Below the pieces are notes generated by a model, which did not search any database, had not been told where the DNA came from, and was given only the letters and a program-made list of their open reading frames with translations. Below, piece by piece: positions 6,746 to 13,883 of a stretch of DNA of 26,556 nucleotides (positions are counted from its first letter, which is position 1; the number at the start of each line of letters is the position of its first letter). Both the position numbers and the translations under genes were made by a program. The stretch covers positions 1 to 26,556 of the forward strand of contig CALGAR010000126.1 in NCBI GenBank assembly GCA_937959285.1, written 5' to 3'. The DNA is from an uncultured Bryobacterales bacterium (GTDB lineage Bacteria > Acidobacteriota > Terriglobia > Bryobacterales > Bryobacteraceae).

Positions 6746-9021
6746 AGCTATCTCTGTTACTTCCGACAGCGCTGTTATGCCTGTTCACATCCTGTGGGGG
6801 TAGTCCCGAGTCTGCGCTAAAGCGTGGCAACGCCTTTTATGAGGAAGGAAAACTGGAGGATGCCGCCTTGCAATATCGCAAGGCGATTCAAGGCAATCCG
6901 AACCTTGCGGAGGCTCACTACCGGTTAGGTTTGGTCGAGCTCAAGCGAAAGAATCCAGGCGAAGCATTACGGCTCTTCTCACGGGCTGCCGAGTTGCAGC
7001 CGCAGAACGAAAAGGCGCTCGAATCGCTTGCTGACCTGGTCCTGGCCAGCTACATGGCAAACCGGGAACGGCCTGCCGGACTTTATGAGCGGCTGCAGCA
7101 AATTGCAAGCCAGCTTCGCAAGGTCAATCCGCAGTCAACAATGCTGGCGCGGCTTGAAGGATATCTTGCTCTTACGGATCGCAGGATTCCTGAAGCCCTA
7201 AGGATCTTCCAGGCTGCCCACCAGGCCCATCCATCGGACCCTGACATCACGGCGGGGCTGGTTCGGACCCTGGTCGAAAGCGGAGATCTGGCCGGGGCAG
7301 AGCGCCTTGGGCTCGAGCTCATCAACACTCATAAGAGCTATGGCCCGATCTACGACTTGCTCTCCGTTCTTTATTTACAGCAGAATCGCCTCTCCGATTC
7401 CGGGGCACTGCTAGTACGCAAGGTCGAAAACAACCCGGACAACGGCGATTACGTCCTCCAGCTCGCTACCTTCTACGCCACCCAGCAGGACTGGCCAAAG
7501 GTGGCCGAAACGCTGGAGCGGATTCTCAGGAAGCCGAAGGAGTTCCCGAAGGGGCACTTGATGGCCGGTAACTTCTACACCGACCTGGGCCGGTTCGAAA
7601 GCGCACTACAGCACTTCGAAGCTGGCATGAAGCAGGCCCCGGCAGATCGTCTCAGCTACATGAAACGCATTGCATGGGTTTACACGCGGCAGAACCAGCG
7701 CGAGAAGGCCGAGCAGATGTTAGCAGAAGTCTTGAAGCAGGCCCCGGATGATGAAGAAGCTCTCCTGTTGCGCGCAAACCTGTCGCTGGCGAGCGGGGAC
7801 AGGGAACGCTTGAAGGCCGCAGCCGCGGATTATGACAGGCTCCTCAAGAAGCGTCCGGACGATATCGAGATCCGCACGAATCTTGCAAGAGCCCTGGGCG
7901 CCACCGGAGAGCTCGATAGAGCGCGGAAGGAGCTGGTCGAAGTTTCCCGCCGCGACACGTCGAATCTGGCCGTCCGCCTGATGCTCGCAGAGCTGGCCCT
8001 TCAGCAGCGGCAGTACAATGAGGCGCTCCAATATGCCACCGAAGCACTCAGGCTGTCGCCGAATCATCCAAGAGCGCGCCTGTTCCTCTCCGTGGCGCTG
8101 CTTCGCTTGGGCAAAACTCAGGAGGCGAAGGCCGAAGTCGATACCATACTGAAGAGATTTCCGAATTCCAAGGAAGCTTCGCTTCAGCTTGGCCTGATCT
8201 ACCTGGCTGAGAACAAGTACCGCGAAGCGGATCAGCTATTCCGCAAGATCGCCTCTGTCGACCAAAGCGACTATCGCGTATACGAAGCCCTCGCTGCCAG
8301 TCAGTTGGCCTCGGGCGAGGTGGAGCACGCGCTGAAGACGCTTGAGGAGCAGAGCAGGCGTTTCCCCGCAATCAAGGCGGCACTCGCCAGCACCGCGCTC
8401 GCGGCTGGAAAATACGACTATGCCATCGACCAGTACAGAAGCCTTCTTGAAAAGAGCCCGAACTCCTACGACCTGCACCTCCGGCTTGGAGCAGCGTACG
8501 AGGCTGCAAAGAAATGGGACATGGCGGCGCACACGTACGAGCAGGCGTCGAGGCTGATGCCGAACCGGTGGGAGGCAATCGCAAGACTGGGTTACTCCTA
8601 CGATGCCCTGGGACGCCGCGACGAGGCAATCGAAGCCTATCGGCGCGCCCTCAAGATTCAGCCGGATAATCCCTTAATTTTGAATAATCTGGCATGGGCG
8701 CTCATGGAGTCCGGGAAAGACCTCCAGGAAGCGCTGCGGGCAGCAGAGAGCGCTCGCCGCAAGCGCCCGGACGACGTCTCGATCGCCGACACGCTTGGCA
8801 TGGTCTATCTCAAGCAAGGTATGAGCGATTCCGCTCTGCAGATCTTCACCAACCTGGTCAACAAACACCCCAATAGCGCAACGTATCGCTATCGGAAAGG
8901 GATGGCCCTGATCGCAAGGGGTGACAAGGAGTCCGGGCGGGGCGAACTTATGAAAGCGCTCGCCTCTAACCCATCCCAAGATGAGGAGGCGAAGATTCGC
9001 CAACTGCTGAAGGAGCTCTAG
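6742..9021 (+). CDS. TPR-repeat lipoprotein, PrsT-like
   Basis: A protein of 759 residues. The frame runs back to 6247, but that part only shadows the upstream gene. The ATG at 6742 overlaps the upstream TGA by ATGA and starts a lipoprotein signal (MKLSLLLPTALLCLFTSC, Cys18). Almost the whole remainder is tandem tetratricopeptide repeats of about 34 residues, for example ALKRGNAFYEEGKLEDAALQ and EAIEAYRRALKIQPDNPLIL near the end. Such lipoproteins act as protein-binding scaffolds in the periplasm or on the outer membrane. Architecture and context match the PrsT TPR proteins of PEP-CTERM/exosortase loci, which are tied to polysaccharide export. The specific PrsT assignment is inference; a generic TPR lipoprotein is the safe call. 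Confidence 0.9.
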   Translation: MKLSLLLPTALLCLFTSCGGSPESALKRGNAFYEEGKLEDAALQYRKAIQGNPNLAEAHYRLGLVELKRKNPGEALRLFSRAAELQPQNEKALESLADLVLASYMANRERPAGLYERLQQIASQLRKVNPQSTMLARLEGYLALTDRRIPEALRIFQAAHQAHPSDPDITAGLVRTLVESGDLAGAERLGLELINTHKSYGPIYDLLSVLYLQQNRLSDSGALLVRKVENNPDNGDYVLQLATFYATQQDWPKVAETLERILRKPKEFPKGHLMAGNFYTDLGRFESALQHFEAGMKQAPADRLSYMKRIAWVYTRQNQREKAEQMLAEVLKQAPDDEEALLLRANLSLASGDRERLKAAAADYDRLLKKRPDDIEIRTNLARALGATGELDRARKELVEVSRRDTSNLAVRLMLAELALQQRQYNEALQYATEALRLSPNHPRARLFLSVALLRLGKTQEAKAEVDTILKRFPNSKEASLQLGLIYLAENKYREADQLFRKIASVDQSDYRVYEALAASQLASGEVEHALKTLEEQSRRFPAIKAALASTALAAGKYDYAIDQYRSLLEKSPNSYDLHLRLGAAYEAAKKWDMAAHTYEQASRLMPNRWEAIARLGYSYDALGRRDEAIEAYRRALKIQPDNPLILNNLAWALMESGKDLQEALRAAESARRKRPDDVSIADTLGMVYLKQGMSDSALQIFTNLVNKHPNSATYRYRKGMALIARGDKESGRGELMKALASNPSQDEEAKIRQLLKEL
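9010..9015 (+). promoter_or_regulatory. Ribosome binding site pointing to a CTG start of the YdcF-like gene
   Basis: AAGGAG lies in the last codons of the TPR gene, nine bases before CTG at 9025. No ATG, GTG or TTG follows at normal distance in the YdcF frame, and the in-frame stop TAA at 9022-9024 excludes an earlier start. The next usual start, TTG at 9079, has no site upstream. Confidence 0.55.
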
Positions 9022-9024
9022 TAA

Positions 9025-9672
9025 CTGCTGCCGAGGAGAGTCAGGACAGGCTGGGCTTGGCTCTTCACGCTCCTGGCGTTGGTAGCAGCAGGAACGTGGG
9101 GAGCTTTTCACAAGCACGAGATCCGCGTCTGGCTCGGAGAAACTCTGATCTTCGCAGAGCGACCCGAGCCAGCGGATGTGGTGGTGGTTCTCGGCGGAGA
9201 TTTCCTCGGTCCTCGAGTCGTCAAGGGCGCTGACCTGGGCAAAGCGGGTTATGCGCCCATCGTTCTCATCAGCGGCCCACCCTACTTCCACCGCCCCGAA
9301 AGCGACATCGCTGTCGAGTTTCTCGTCTCCCGAGGATACGCCAAGTCCCAACTGGAAAGCTTCGCTCACCGGGCAAAATCGACGATTGCCGAGATGGCTG
9401 AAGTCGCGCGGGAACTGCGTCGCAGAAAGGTGCGGCGGGTTCTTCTCGTAACCAGCGATTACCATTCCCGGCGGGCCTGGATTGTCTTTCGGCTGTTTGC
9501 GCCCGAACTCCACGTGCGCTCCGTGCCCTCAACTGACAACCACCTTCATCCCGAACGATGGTGGCTCGAACCGAAGGAACGGGCGTTAGTTGCTGCCGAA
9601 TGGAAAAAGATTGCGGGGACCCTCCTCCTCGGGTCCCCGCCTCGAGCATTTGCCGCAGACTCGATTTGGTAA
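9025..9672 (+). CDS. YdcF/DUF218-family membrane-anchored protein
   Basis: A protein of 215 residues if started at CTG 9025, or 197 if started at TTG 9079. The longer form is preferred because AAGGAG is nine bases upstream. It also gives a full N-terminal membrane helix (WAWLFTLLALVAAGTWGAF) after a basic stretch (PRRVRTG). The DUF218 core is evident: PADVVVVLGGD, then LISGPPYFHRPESDIAVEFL, and near the end RVLLVTSDYHSRRAWIVFRL. YdcF-like proteins are envelope proteins of uncertain biochemistry; SanA and ElyC are relatives involved in envelope integrity and lipid-carrier metabolism. The gene is four bases downstream of the TPR gene and belongs to the same operon. This fits a role linked to the undecaprenyl carrier, which is inference. 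Its last 20 codons also contain the terminator of the opposing operon. Confidence 0.85.
   Translation: MLPRRVRTGWAWLFTLLALVAAGTWGAFHKHEIRVWLGETLIFAERPEPADVVVVLGGDFLGPRVVKGADLGKAGYAPIVLISGPPYFHRPESDIAVEFLVSRGYAKSQLESFAHRAKSTIAEMAEVARELRRRKVRRVLLVTSDYHSRRAWIVFRLFAPELHVRSVPSTDNHLHPERWWLEPKERALVAAEWKKIAGTLLLGSPPRAFAADSIW
9604..9640 (-). terminator. Rho-independent terminator of the ASH-repeat operon, inside the YdcF-like gene
   Basis: On the minus strand a perfect 10-bp stem, GCGGGGACCC/GGGTCCCCGC (9613-9622 and 9631-9640) with an eight-base loop, is followed by AATCTTTTT. It lies 36 bases past the stop of the secreted ASH-repeat gene. It is embedded in the last codons of the convergent YdcF-like gene. 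On the plus strand the same hairpin lacks a T-tract. Confidence 0.75.
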
Positions 9673-9675
9673 CGC

Positions 9676-11826
9676 CTAGCGGCGTGCCTCAACAGTGTTC
9701 GAGCGTCCCAGTTCGTTCTCGATAGAGACAGAAGCAGAGGCGATCGCGTCGATCGGGCTCTTTCGGTTCGAGGAACTGGTTAGGCGGAACGTCATGGTCA
9801 GGACGAACTGTCCGCCAAACGAAGCCGAGTCGTCACCCAGAAACCAGAGCGTAGCCGGGTCCGCAATGTTGACGCTCAGCGAAGCGCCTTGCAGGTTGAA
9901 ACCGGCGTTTCCGTTGAACTGAATGTTCAACTGTCTCAGCGTTCGGGTGCTCGATATGCCGGTTACCGTCAATATGAGAGTATCGGCCCCGGATGCCGTC
10001 AATCCGGCCGATACCAGACGGGGCGGAGCCGGGGGCACGACGATCTCAGCCAGAACCGGATTCGGCGGCGTCATGTCAAAGCCGCCGGGTAGCTGGAACG
10101 ATGGCGCGATCACAATCTTGCCGGCGACCGAACCCGACTGCAACCGAATCTGCTCTGCGAGGTTGGGAAAGACAGCGCGAGTCCCGTTTGGCGGGATCGT
10201 AAACGATACGGTCCGCCCGCCCGTTTCAAACTGGACCGCAGGGTCATCGCGGAAGCTATCCGGCTGGAAGGCCAGTGTGAGGGTGCCGTTCAAAGGCACC
10301 GGGTAGGGGTTGTCGAGAACAAGACTAATCGCCGGCTGGGTCAGTGCCTCGACACTTGCAGGCGCATCGATATGATAACCGGGGAGATCAGGCGGCATGC
10401 TGCCGGAGCCACTGAGGATGAACGACTGCGTATCCACCCGGAGCGTAGTTTGAACGAGGTTGGGCGTTGCTGGAGTGAAGAGGATTCCGAAGACCAGTGT
10501 CTCATTTGGCTCGAGAACCACTGGAAGAGTGGGAAGGTCCACAATCCGGAAGCCGGCCGTCAAATCCGGCAAGGCAACGCTGGCAACAGGCGCCGGGAGC
10601 TGGCTCCCGTTTTCAATGATGAAATCGATGCGCGCAGTCGAAGCGATCTGTGTCGGACTAAAGAGAACAGAGCCATTTGGCGCGACTCCGGTCACGATCG
10701 TCCCCGACCGGTACGAGTACCGGAAGGGCGTCCCGACGGCTGTCGCCTGAATTTGAAACTGGACATCGTTCACTTGAAGCTGGCCTTGGACCTGTCCGGC
10801 CTGTGTCGGCGTGAAGTTGATTGTGAACGTGAGCGAACCCTGAGGCTCAATCACGCGGGGAAGCGGAGGGAGGTCCATCAATTGGAAACCCGCTCCGGAA
10901 AGGCTTATCGAAGAGATCTGAGCGCTGGAGGTTCCAGTGTTGCGTATGCGGAAAGAAAAGGATGTAGTTTGCCCGAGGAGCGTGTCGCCAATACCAAAAC
11001 TCTGTTGGGGCATCACTTCCTGAACCGACCCGCCCCGGATCGTTTCATAAACCAGCGGGGATCCCGACGCGGTGCCTCCGAGAATGAACGATTGCTCGGA
11101 GTCCGCGAACGCGATCGTCAGTTTTCCAGTGCCCGTACCCAACTGCACTGGAGTGTAACGCAGAGCGAACTGAAGCTGCTGCCCGGGCACAACCAATCGA
11201 GGCAGCGCCGGAACGCCTATTGCCTGGAAGCCTTGCCCCTCGACCGTGATCGATCGAACCTCGCCCGCGGCGCTCCCTGCGTTGACGATAAACACGTCCG
11301 TATTCACGTTGGCCGGCACCGGGATTTGATCGCCGGAAGAGACCGGGACGACATTGCCATTCGAGGCAAGCGCATAACCAACCGAGAGGGCCGGAACCGA
11401 TCCGACCAGCGTAAGCGAAAGGCGGTCCAACCCTGAACCCGCCTCCGTATAGTCAAGGCTCAGTTGCGCACTGACGGTGCTTACCGCTTTCGGAGTGAAT
11501 GTAACGTCAAAGGAGAGTGACTGGCCCGGTTGGAGCGTGACCGGCGAGACAGCTCCGACGGTGAAATCGCTGGACCCGACCAGCTGCGGCGCGGAATTGA
11601 AGGTTGCAAATGTAGTGCCGCGATAGGTCGCCGTCACGGATATCCTGAGAGGGACGCCAATGCGTTGCGCCGAGGCAAAGATGGTGGCGCCGTTGGCGAT
11701 GGTAGTAGTGCCATCATTGATTCGGACGCGGATTTGAAACGGGAATCCGTCCTGCCCGAACGAGGACAGTTGCCCTAGCAGGAGCAGAAGCAGAAGCGGG
11801 AGCAGGCGGAATGTCGGTTTTCTCAT
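9676..11826 (-). CDS. Secreted protein with tandem ASH-like (choice-of-anchor-D type) repeats
   Basis: A protein of 716 residues with a strong signal peptide (MRKPTFRLLPLLLLLLLGQ, cleavage near SSFGQ). About four beta-sandwich repeats of roughly 100 residues follow, near 60-143, 165-255, 262-365 and 372-475. Three share GFxxxxLPxLPRxxxPGxxLxF followed by FTP and an SFILxG-like strand. This resembles ASPM/SPD-2/Hydin (ASH) domains, seen in many secreted bacterial proteins annotated as choice-of-anchor D. Residues 490-716 are also beta-rich but not clearly the same repeat. There is no visible catalytic motif or outer-membrane anchor, so an adhesive or structural surface role is the natural inference. 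It is the last gene of a three-gene operon: GGGAG lies seven bases before its ATG, and the upstream gene ends four bases earlier. Confidence 0.85.
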   Translation of the reverse strand: MRKPTFRLLPLLLLLLLGQLSSFGQDGFPFQIRVRINDGTTTIANGATIFASAQRIGVPLRISVTATYRGTTFATFNSAPQLVGSSDFTVGAVSPVTLQPGQSLSFDVTFTPKAVSTVSAQLSLDYTEAGSGLDRLSLTLVGSVPALSVGYALASNGNVVPVSSGDQIPVPANVNTDVFIVNAGSAAGEVRSITVEGQGFQAIGVPALPRLVVPGQQLQFALRYTPVQLGTGTGKLTIAFADSEQSFILGGTASGSPLVYETIRGGSVQEVMPQQSFGIGDTLLGQTTSFSFRIRNTGTSSAQISSISLSGAGFQLMDLPPLPRVIEPQGSLTFTINFTPTQAGQVQGQLQVNDVQFQIQATAVGTPFRYSYRSGTIVTGVAPNGSVLFSPTQIASTARIDFIIENGSQLPAPVASVALPDLTAGFRIVDLPTLPVVLEPNETLVFGILFTPATPNLVQTTLRVDTQSFILSGSGSMPPDLPGYHIDAPASVEALTQPAISLVLDNPYPVPLNGTLTLAFQPDSFRDDPAVQFETGGRTVSFTIPPNGTRAVFPNLAEQIRLQSGSVAGKIVIAPSFQLPGGFDMTPPNPVLAEIVVPPAPPRLVSAGLTASGADTLILTVTGISSTRTLRQLNIQFNGNAGFNLQGASLSVNIADPATLWFLGDDSASFGGQFVLTMTFRLTSSSNRKSPIDAIASASVSIENELGRSNTVEARR

Positions 11827-11830
11827 CGCG

Positions 11831-12784
11831 TTACTCCCTTCCCTGCCCTGTGGCTACGAAGTATGCTCCGGGCGTGGCGCCCGCATCAAAGAGCCAGAGC
11901 ACGGGAGCAATCCCGGGTTGCGTCAGAAGAAAACGGGTCGCCGAAATCGGAGTGAGGCCGTCCGGGGGCGAATCGAGAGCGATTTCGTGGATCGGGCTGG
12001 CAGCGGGTAGCTGATAGGCACGAACCACTGGGGTCGAAACGTACGCAACATAAATCTTGTCTCCCTGCTCCTGAACCCCGACGGGCTCGGGCAGGCTCAC
12101 TTCGGCAGCGAGAATCTCTTGAATGCCGTAGCCGGCCGCAAGGTCTACGCTCAAAAGCCGCCCCGATCGTTCCATGACAAACACCCGCCGCCCGTCACTG
12201 CTTGAAGAAAAGCGAACGGGCCCGTCGAAAGACCCGATTTCAGAGATTGCGCCCTCGTCGCCAATCCGAAAAACACGTGACGCACCGTCACCAATGGCAA
12301 ACAGAACGGCGCGGCCTCCCGAAGCCGTAGCTAATGCCGTGATGGGCTCCTCGAATCCGGGCGTTTCCACGGTACGGACCTCGGGCACCGACTCGCGAGT
12401 GAGGATCCGAATCGAATGCTCCTCAGAGAAGTAGAGAACGGCCGCAGAAGAATCGCCGCTCCATGCAACCAGGTCCGGCCATTTTGCGAGGGAATCAATC
12501 CGCAGCGGCTCGTTACGCTCAACGTCCTGAAACCAGTAGACGCCATCCTCAAGCAGGGCTAGCGCTGTCCGTCCGTTGGGCGCAATCGAAGCTTTTTTCA
12601 AGCCCTGTACCACCGGCGAGCCAAGCTGGGAGCCTCCGGGCACGCCAATGATCGGAACGACCGACTCGTTGCGAGGATCGAAGACATAGCCGGACCGCGG
12701 TCCCGTAAGGCCCGTAGCGCCAGCGCAACCATTCAGCAGAAAGAAAACAAGGATTCCGTGTAAAGTGCGAGCCGAAACTGGCAT
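11831..12784 (-). CDS. Lipoprotein, possible beta-propeller
   Basis: A protein of 317 residues. The frame extends to 12922, but the extra part only shadows the upstream gene. The ATG at 12784 overlaps the upstream stop by one base (TAATG) and has GGAGGAGG before it. The N-terminus is a lipoprotein signal ending LLNGC, with Cys20 in a good lipobox. The rest consists of repeated strand-turn units such as KASIAPNGRTALALLEDGVY, WSGDSSAAVLYFSEEHS and VRFSSSSDGRRVFVMERSG. This pattern is like WD40/YVTN-type beta-propellers, but no exact repeat family is recognisable. It is likely tethered to a membrane and interacts with the secreted partners encoded on either side. The function is unknown. Confidence 0.75.
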   Translation of the reverse strand: MPVSARTLHGILVFFLLNGCAGATGLTGPRSGYVFDPRNESVVPIIGVPGGSQLGSPVVQGLKKASIAPNGRTALALLEDGVYWFQDVERNEPLRIDSLAKWPDLVAWSGDSSAAVLYFSEEHSIRILTRESVPEVRTVETPGFEEPITALATASGGRAVLFAIGDGASRVFRIGDEGAISEIGSFDGPVRFSSSSDGRRVFVMERSGRLLSVDLAAGYGIQEILAAEVSLPEPVGVQEQGDKIYVAYVSTPVVRAYQLPAASPIHEIALDSPPDGLTPISATRFLLTQPGIAPVLWLFDAGATPGAYFVATGQGRE

Positions 12785-13374
12785 TAGCGGGAACCTCCTC
12801 CGATGATCACAGAACCGGGATTGATTGTGACGGTAGGCGTGGAATTCCCATCCCGGGTCAGCAGGATCGCGGTCACAGCAGCGGCAGCAGCGCCCCCGGA
12901 AATCAGCAATACCTTTTTCCACGGAAACCCGGATGGTTTTCCGGCCCGAAGCAGCGCCTCCCCCGTACTGTTCGTCTGCCGGATCAGCGTCGTGCGGGTT
13001 TCATTGCCGAACTTCGCCGTCACAGTAATGTCAAAGCTCCCGGCCTGGCCGTTTGGCATCAATCCGGTAGCAGCAGCTTGCCCTTGAGAATTGGTAATAA
13101 CCGTCTTAGTTAGCACCCGCCCGGGAAAGAATGCTCCGGGACCGGATGACGGCAATTCAAATGTCACAGAAGCACCCTCAATAGGACGGTTATCCGCATC
13201 TCGGACCTCCACGACCGGCGGAATCGCTACATTTCGGGTGATGCTGTTTACTGCATCATTGCCTTCCAAAACTATAATTTTCAGCCCCTGGTAGGGTGTC
13301 TGCTGCTGGGCATAGCCCGGGAAAGACATAAGTAGAGCCAAGACAATAGCTTGGCAGGTTCTGCGATCCAGCAA
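12784..13374 (-). CDS. Small secreted Ig-like protein with C-terminal membrane helix
   Basis: A protein of 196 residues if started at TTG 13374. The frame reaches an ATG at 13449, but AAGGAG lies six bases before the TTG and a clean signal peptide begins there (LLDRRTCQAIVLALLMSFPG, cleavage near GYAQ). The following ~110 residues form an Ig-like/invasin-type domain. Typical sequences are VEVRDADNRPIEGASVTFEL and TNSQGQAAATGLMPNGQAGS, as in Big_1 or carboxypeptidase-regulatory-like folds. A hydrophobic segment (VLLISGGAAAAAVTAILL) and a short Gly-rich tail end the protein. It may sit in a membrane with the Ig domain outside. It is the first gene of the operon and its stop overlaps the next start by one base. 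The function is unknown; a structural or assembly role is a guess. Confidence 0.78.
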   Translation of the reverse strand: MLDRRTCQAIVLALLMSFPGYAQQQTPYQGLKIIVLEGNDAVNSITRNVAIPPVVEVRDADNRPIEGASVTFELPSSGPGAFFPGRVLTKTVITNSQGQAAATGLMPNGQAGSFDITVTAKFGNETRTTLIRQTNSTGEALLRAGKPSGFPWKKVLLISGGAAAAAVTAILLTRDGNSTPTVTINPGSVIIGGGSR

Positions 13375-13380
13375 GCGTCG

Positions 13381-13386
13381 CTCCTT
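13381..13386 (-). promoter_or_regulatory. Ribosome binding site supporting a TTG start
   Basis: On the minus strand AAGGAG lies six bases before the TTG at 13374. The upstream ATG at 13449 has no such site and would add a charged stretch in front of the signal peptide. Confidence 0.6.
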
Positions 13387-13421
13387 ATCTATTTCATACT
13401 GGTCTCTGGGAGAACCCTCAT

Positions 13422-13449
13422 CGTATAAGATATCGTCGGAACGAGGCAA
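13422..13449 (-). promoter_or_regulatory. Candidate promoter of the Ig-like/lipoprotein/ASH-repeat operon
   Basis: On the minus strand TTGCCT (13444-13449) and TATACG (13422-13427) are 16 bases apart, each matching four of six consensus positions. It would give a leader of about 40 bases before the TTG start and thereby excludes the longer reading of the first gene. By-eye match only. Confidence 0.3.
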
Positions 13450-13883
13450 ACACGGAGGGTAGTACTAGGGCAATTTGAACTGTGAAAAAGGCGAGGGAAT
13501 CCTAAGTGGATTTAATTTAACATCCGGAAGGAATGGTCCTTTAGTACTATATTCAACCCTGCTATCGTTCGCCTCGGCCCGCCGCACGAAGCTTTACCAG
13601 TCGGATCCGGTCTTAACCCATATTCTTGAGCAACAGAAGTTTTTCTCTTCAACTCTATTGTGAATCTCAATTGCCCATTCAGCCTCTCAAGTCAGGAAGG
13701 AAACGGCGCCGCGGCCGATTCTTGTAATGCCAGCGATATTCCCCTATAGGACAACCGGAATATTACCAGGTCAGATTGGTACTGGTACCTTCGCTCGGCA
13801 GCCTCGCCAAACGGTGCCGCCCGCTCCAGACCGGCTTTGCAGTGCGCATCCAGCGCTGACCCGTGCAGGCTGAGTTCTAATAT

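Larger units (their letters stand above)
13375..13883. other. Divergent gene-free region between the ASH-repeat operon and the serine hydrolase
   Basis: About 510 bases are without a convincing gene. Base composition is more AT-rich between 13450 and 13690 than in the flanking genes, as expected for regulatory DNA. The 62-codon plus-strand frame near 13475-13663 starts with TTG, lacks a ribosome binding site and has no recognisable product. I see no riboswitch, tRNA or strong inverted repeat here, apart from the weak minus-strand promoter and a small GGTACTGGTACC motif near 13778-13789. Confidence 0.55.

Noticed and set aside
8674..9513. 279-codon minus-strand frame opposite the TPR and YdcF-like genes
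   Set aside because: It spans two real genes on the other strand and shows no motif.
10372..11436. 354-codon plus-strand frame opposite the ASH-repeat gene
   Set aside because: It is an antisense shadow, rich in Arg and without domain, signal or ribosome binding site; the minus-strand gene has a signal peptide and repeats.
12785..12922. N-terminal extension of the lipoprotein frame, with a Cys-rich CCRCC segment
   Set aside because: It overlaps the preceding gene in another frame; the lipobox start at 12784 has its own ribosome binding site. The Cys cluster comes from GC-rich codons read out of frame.
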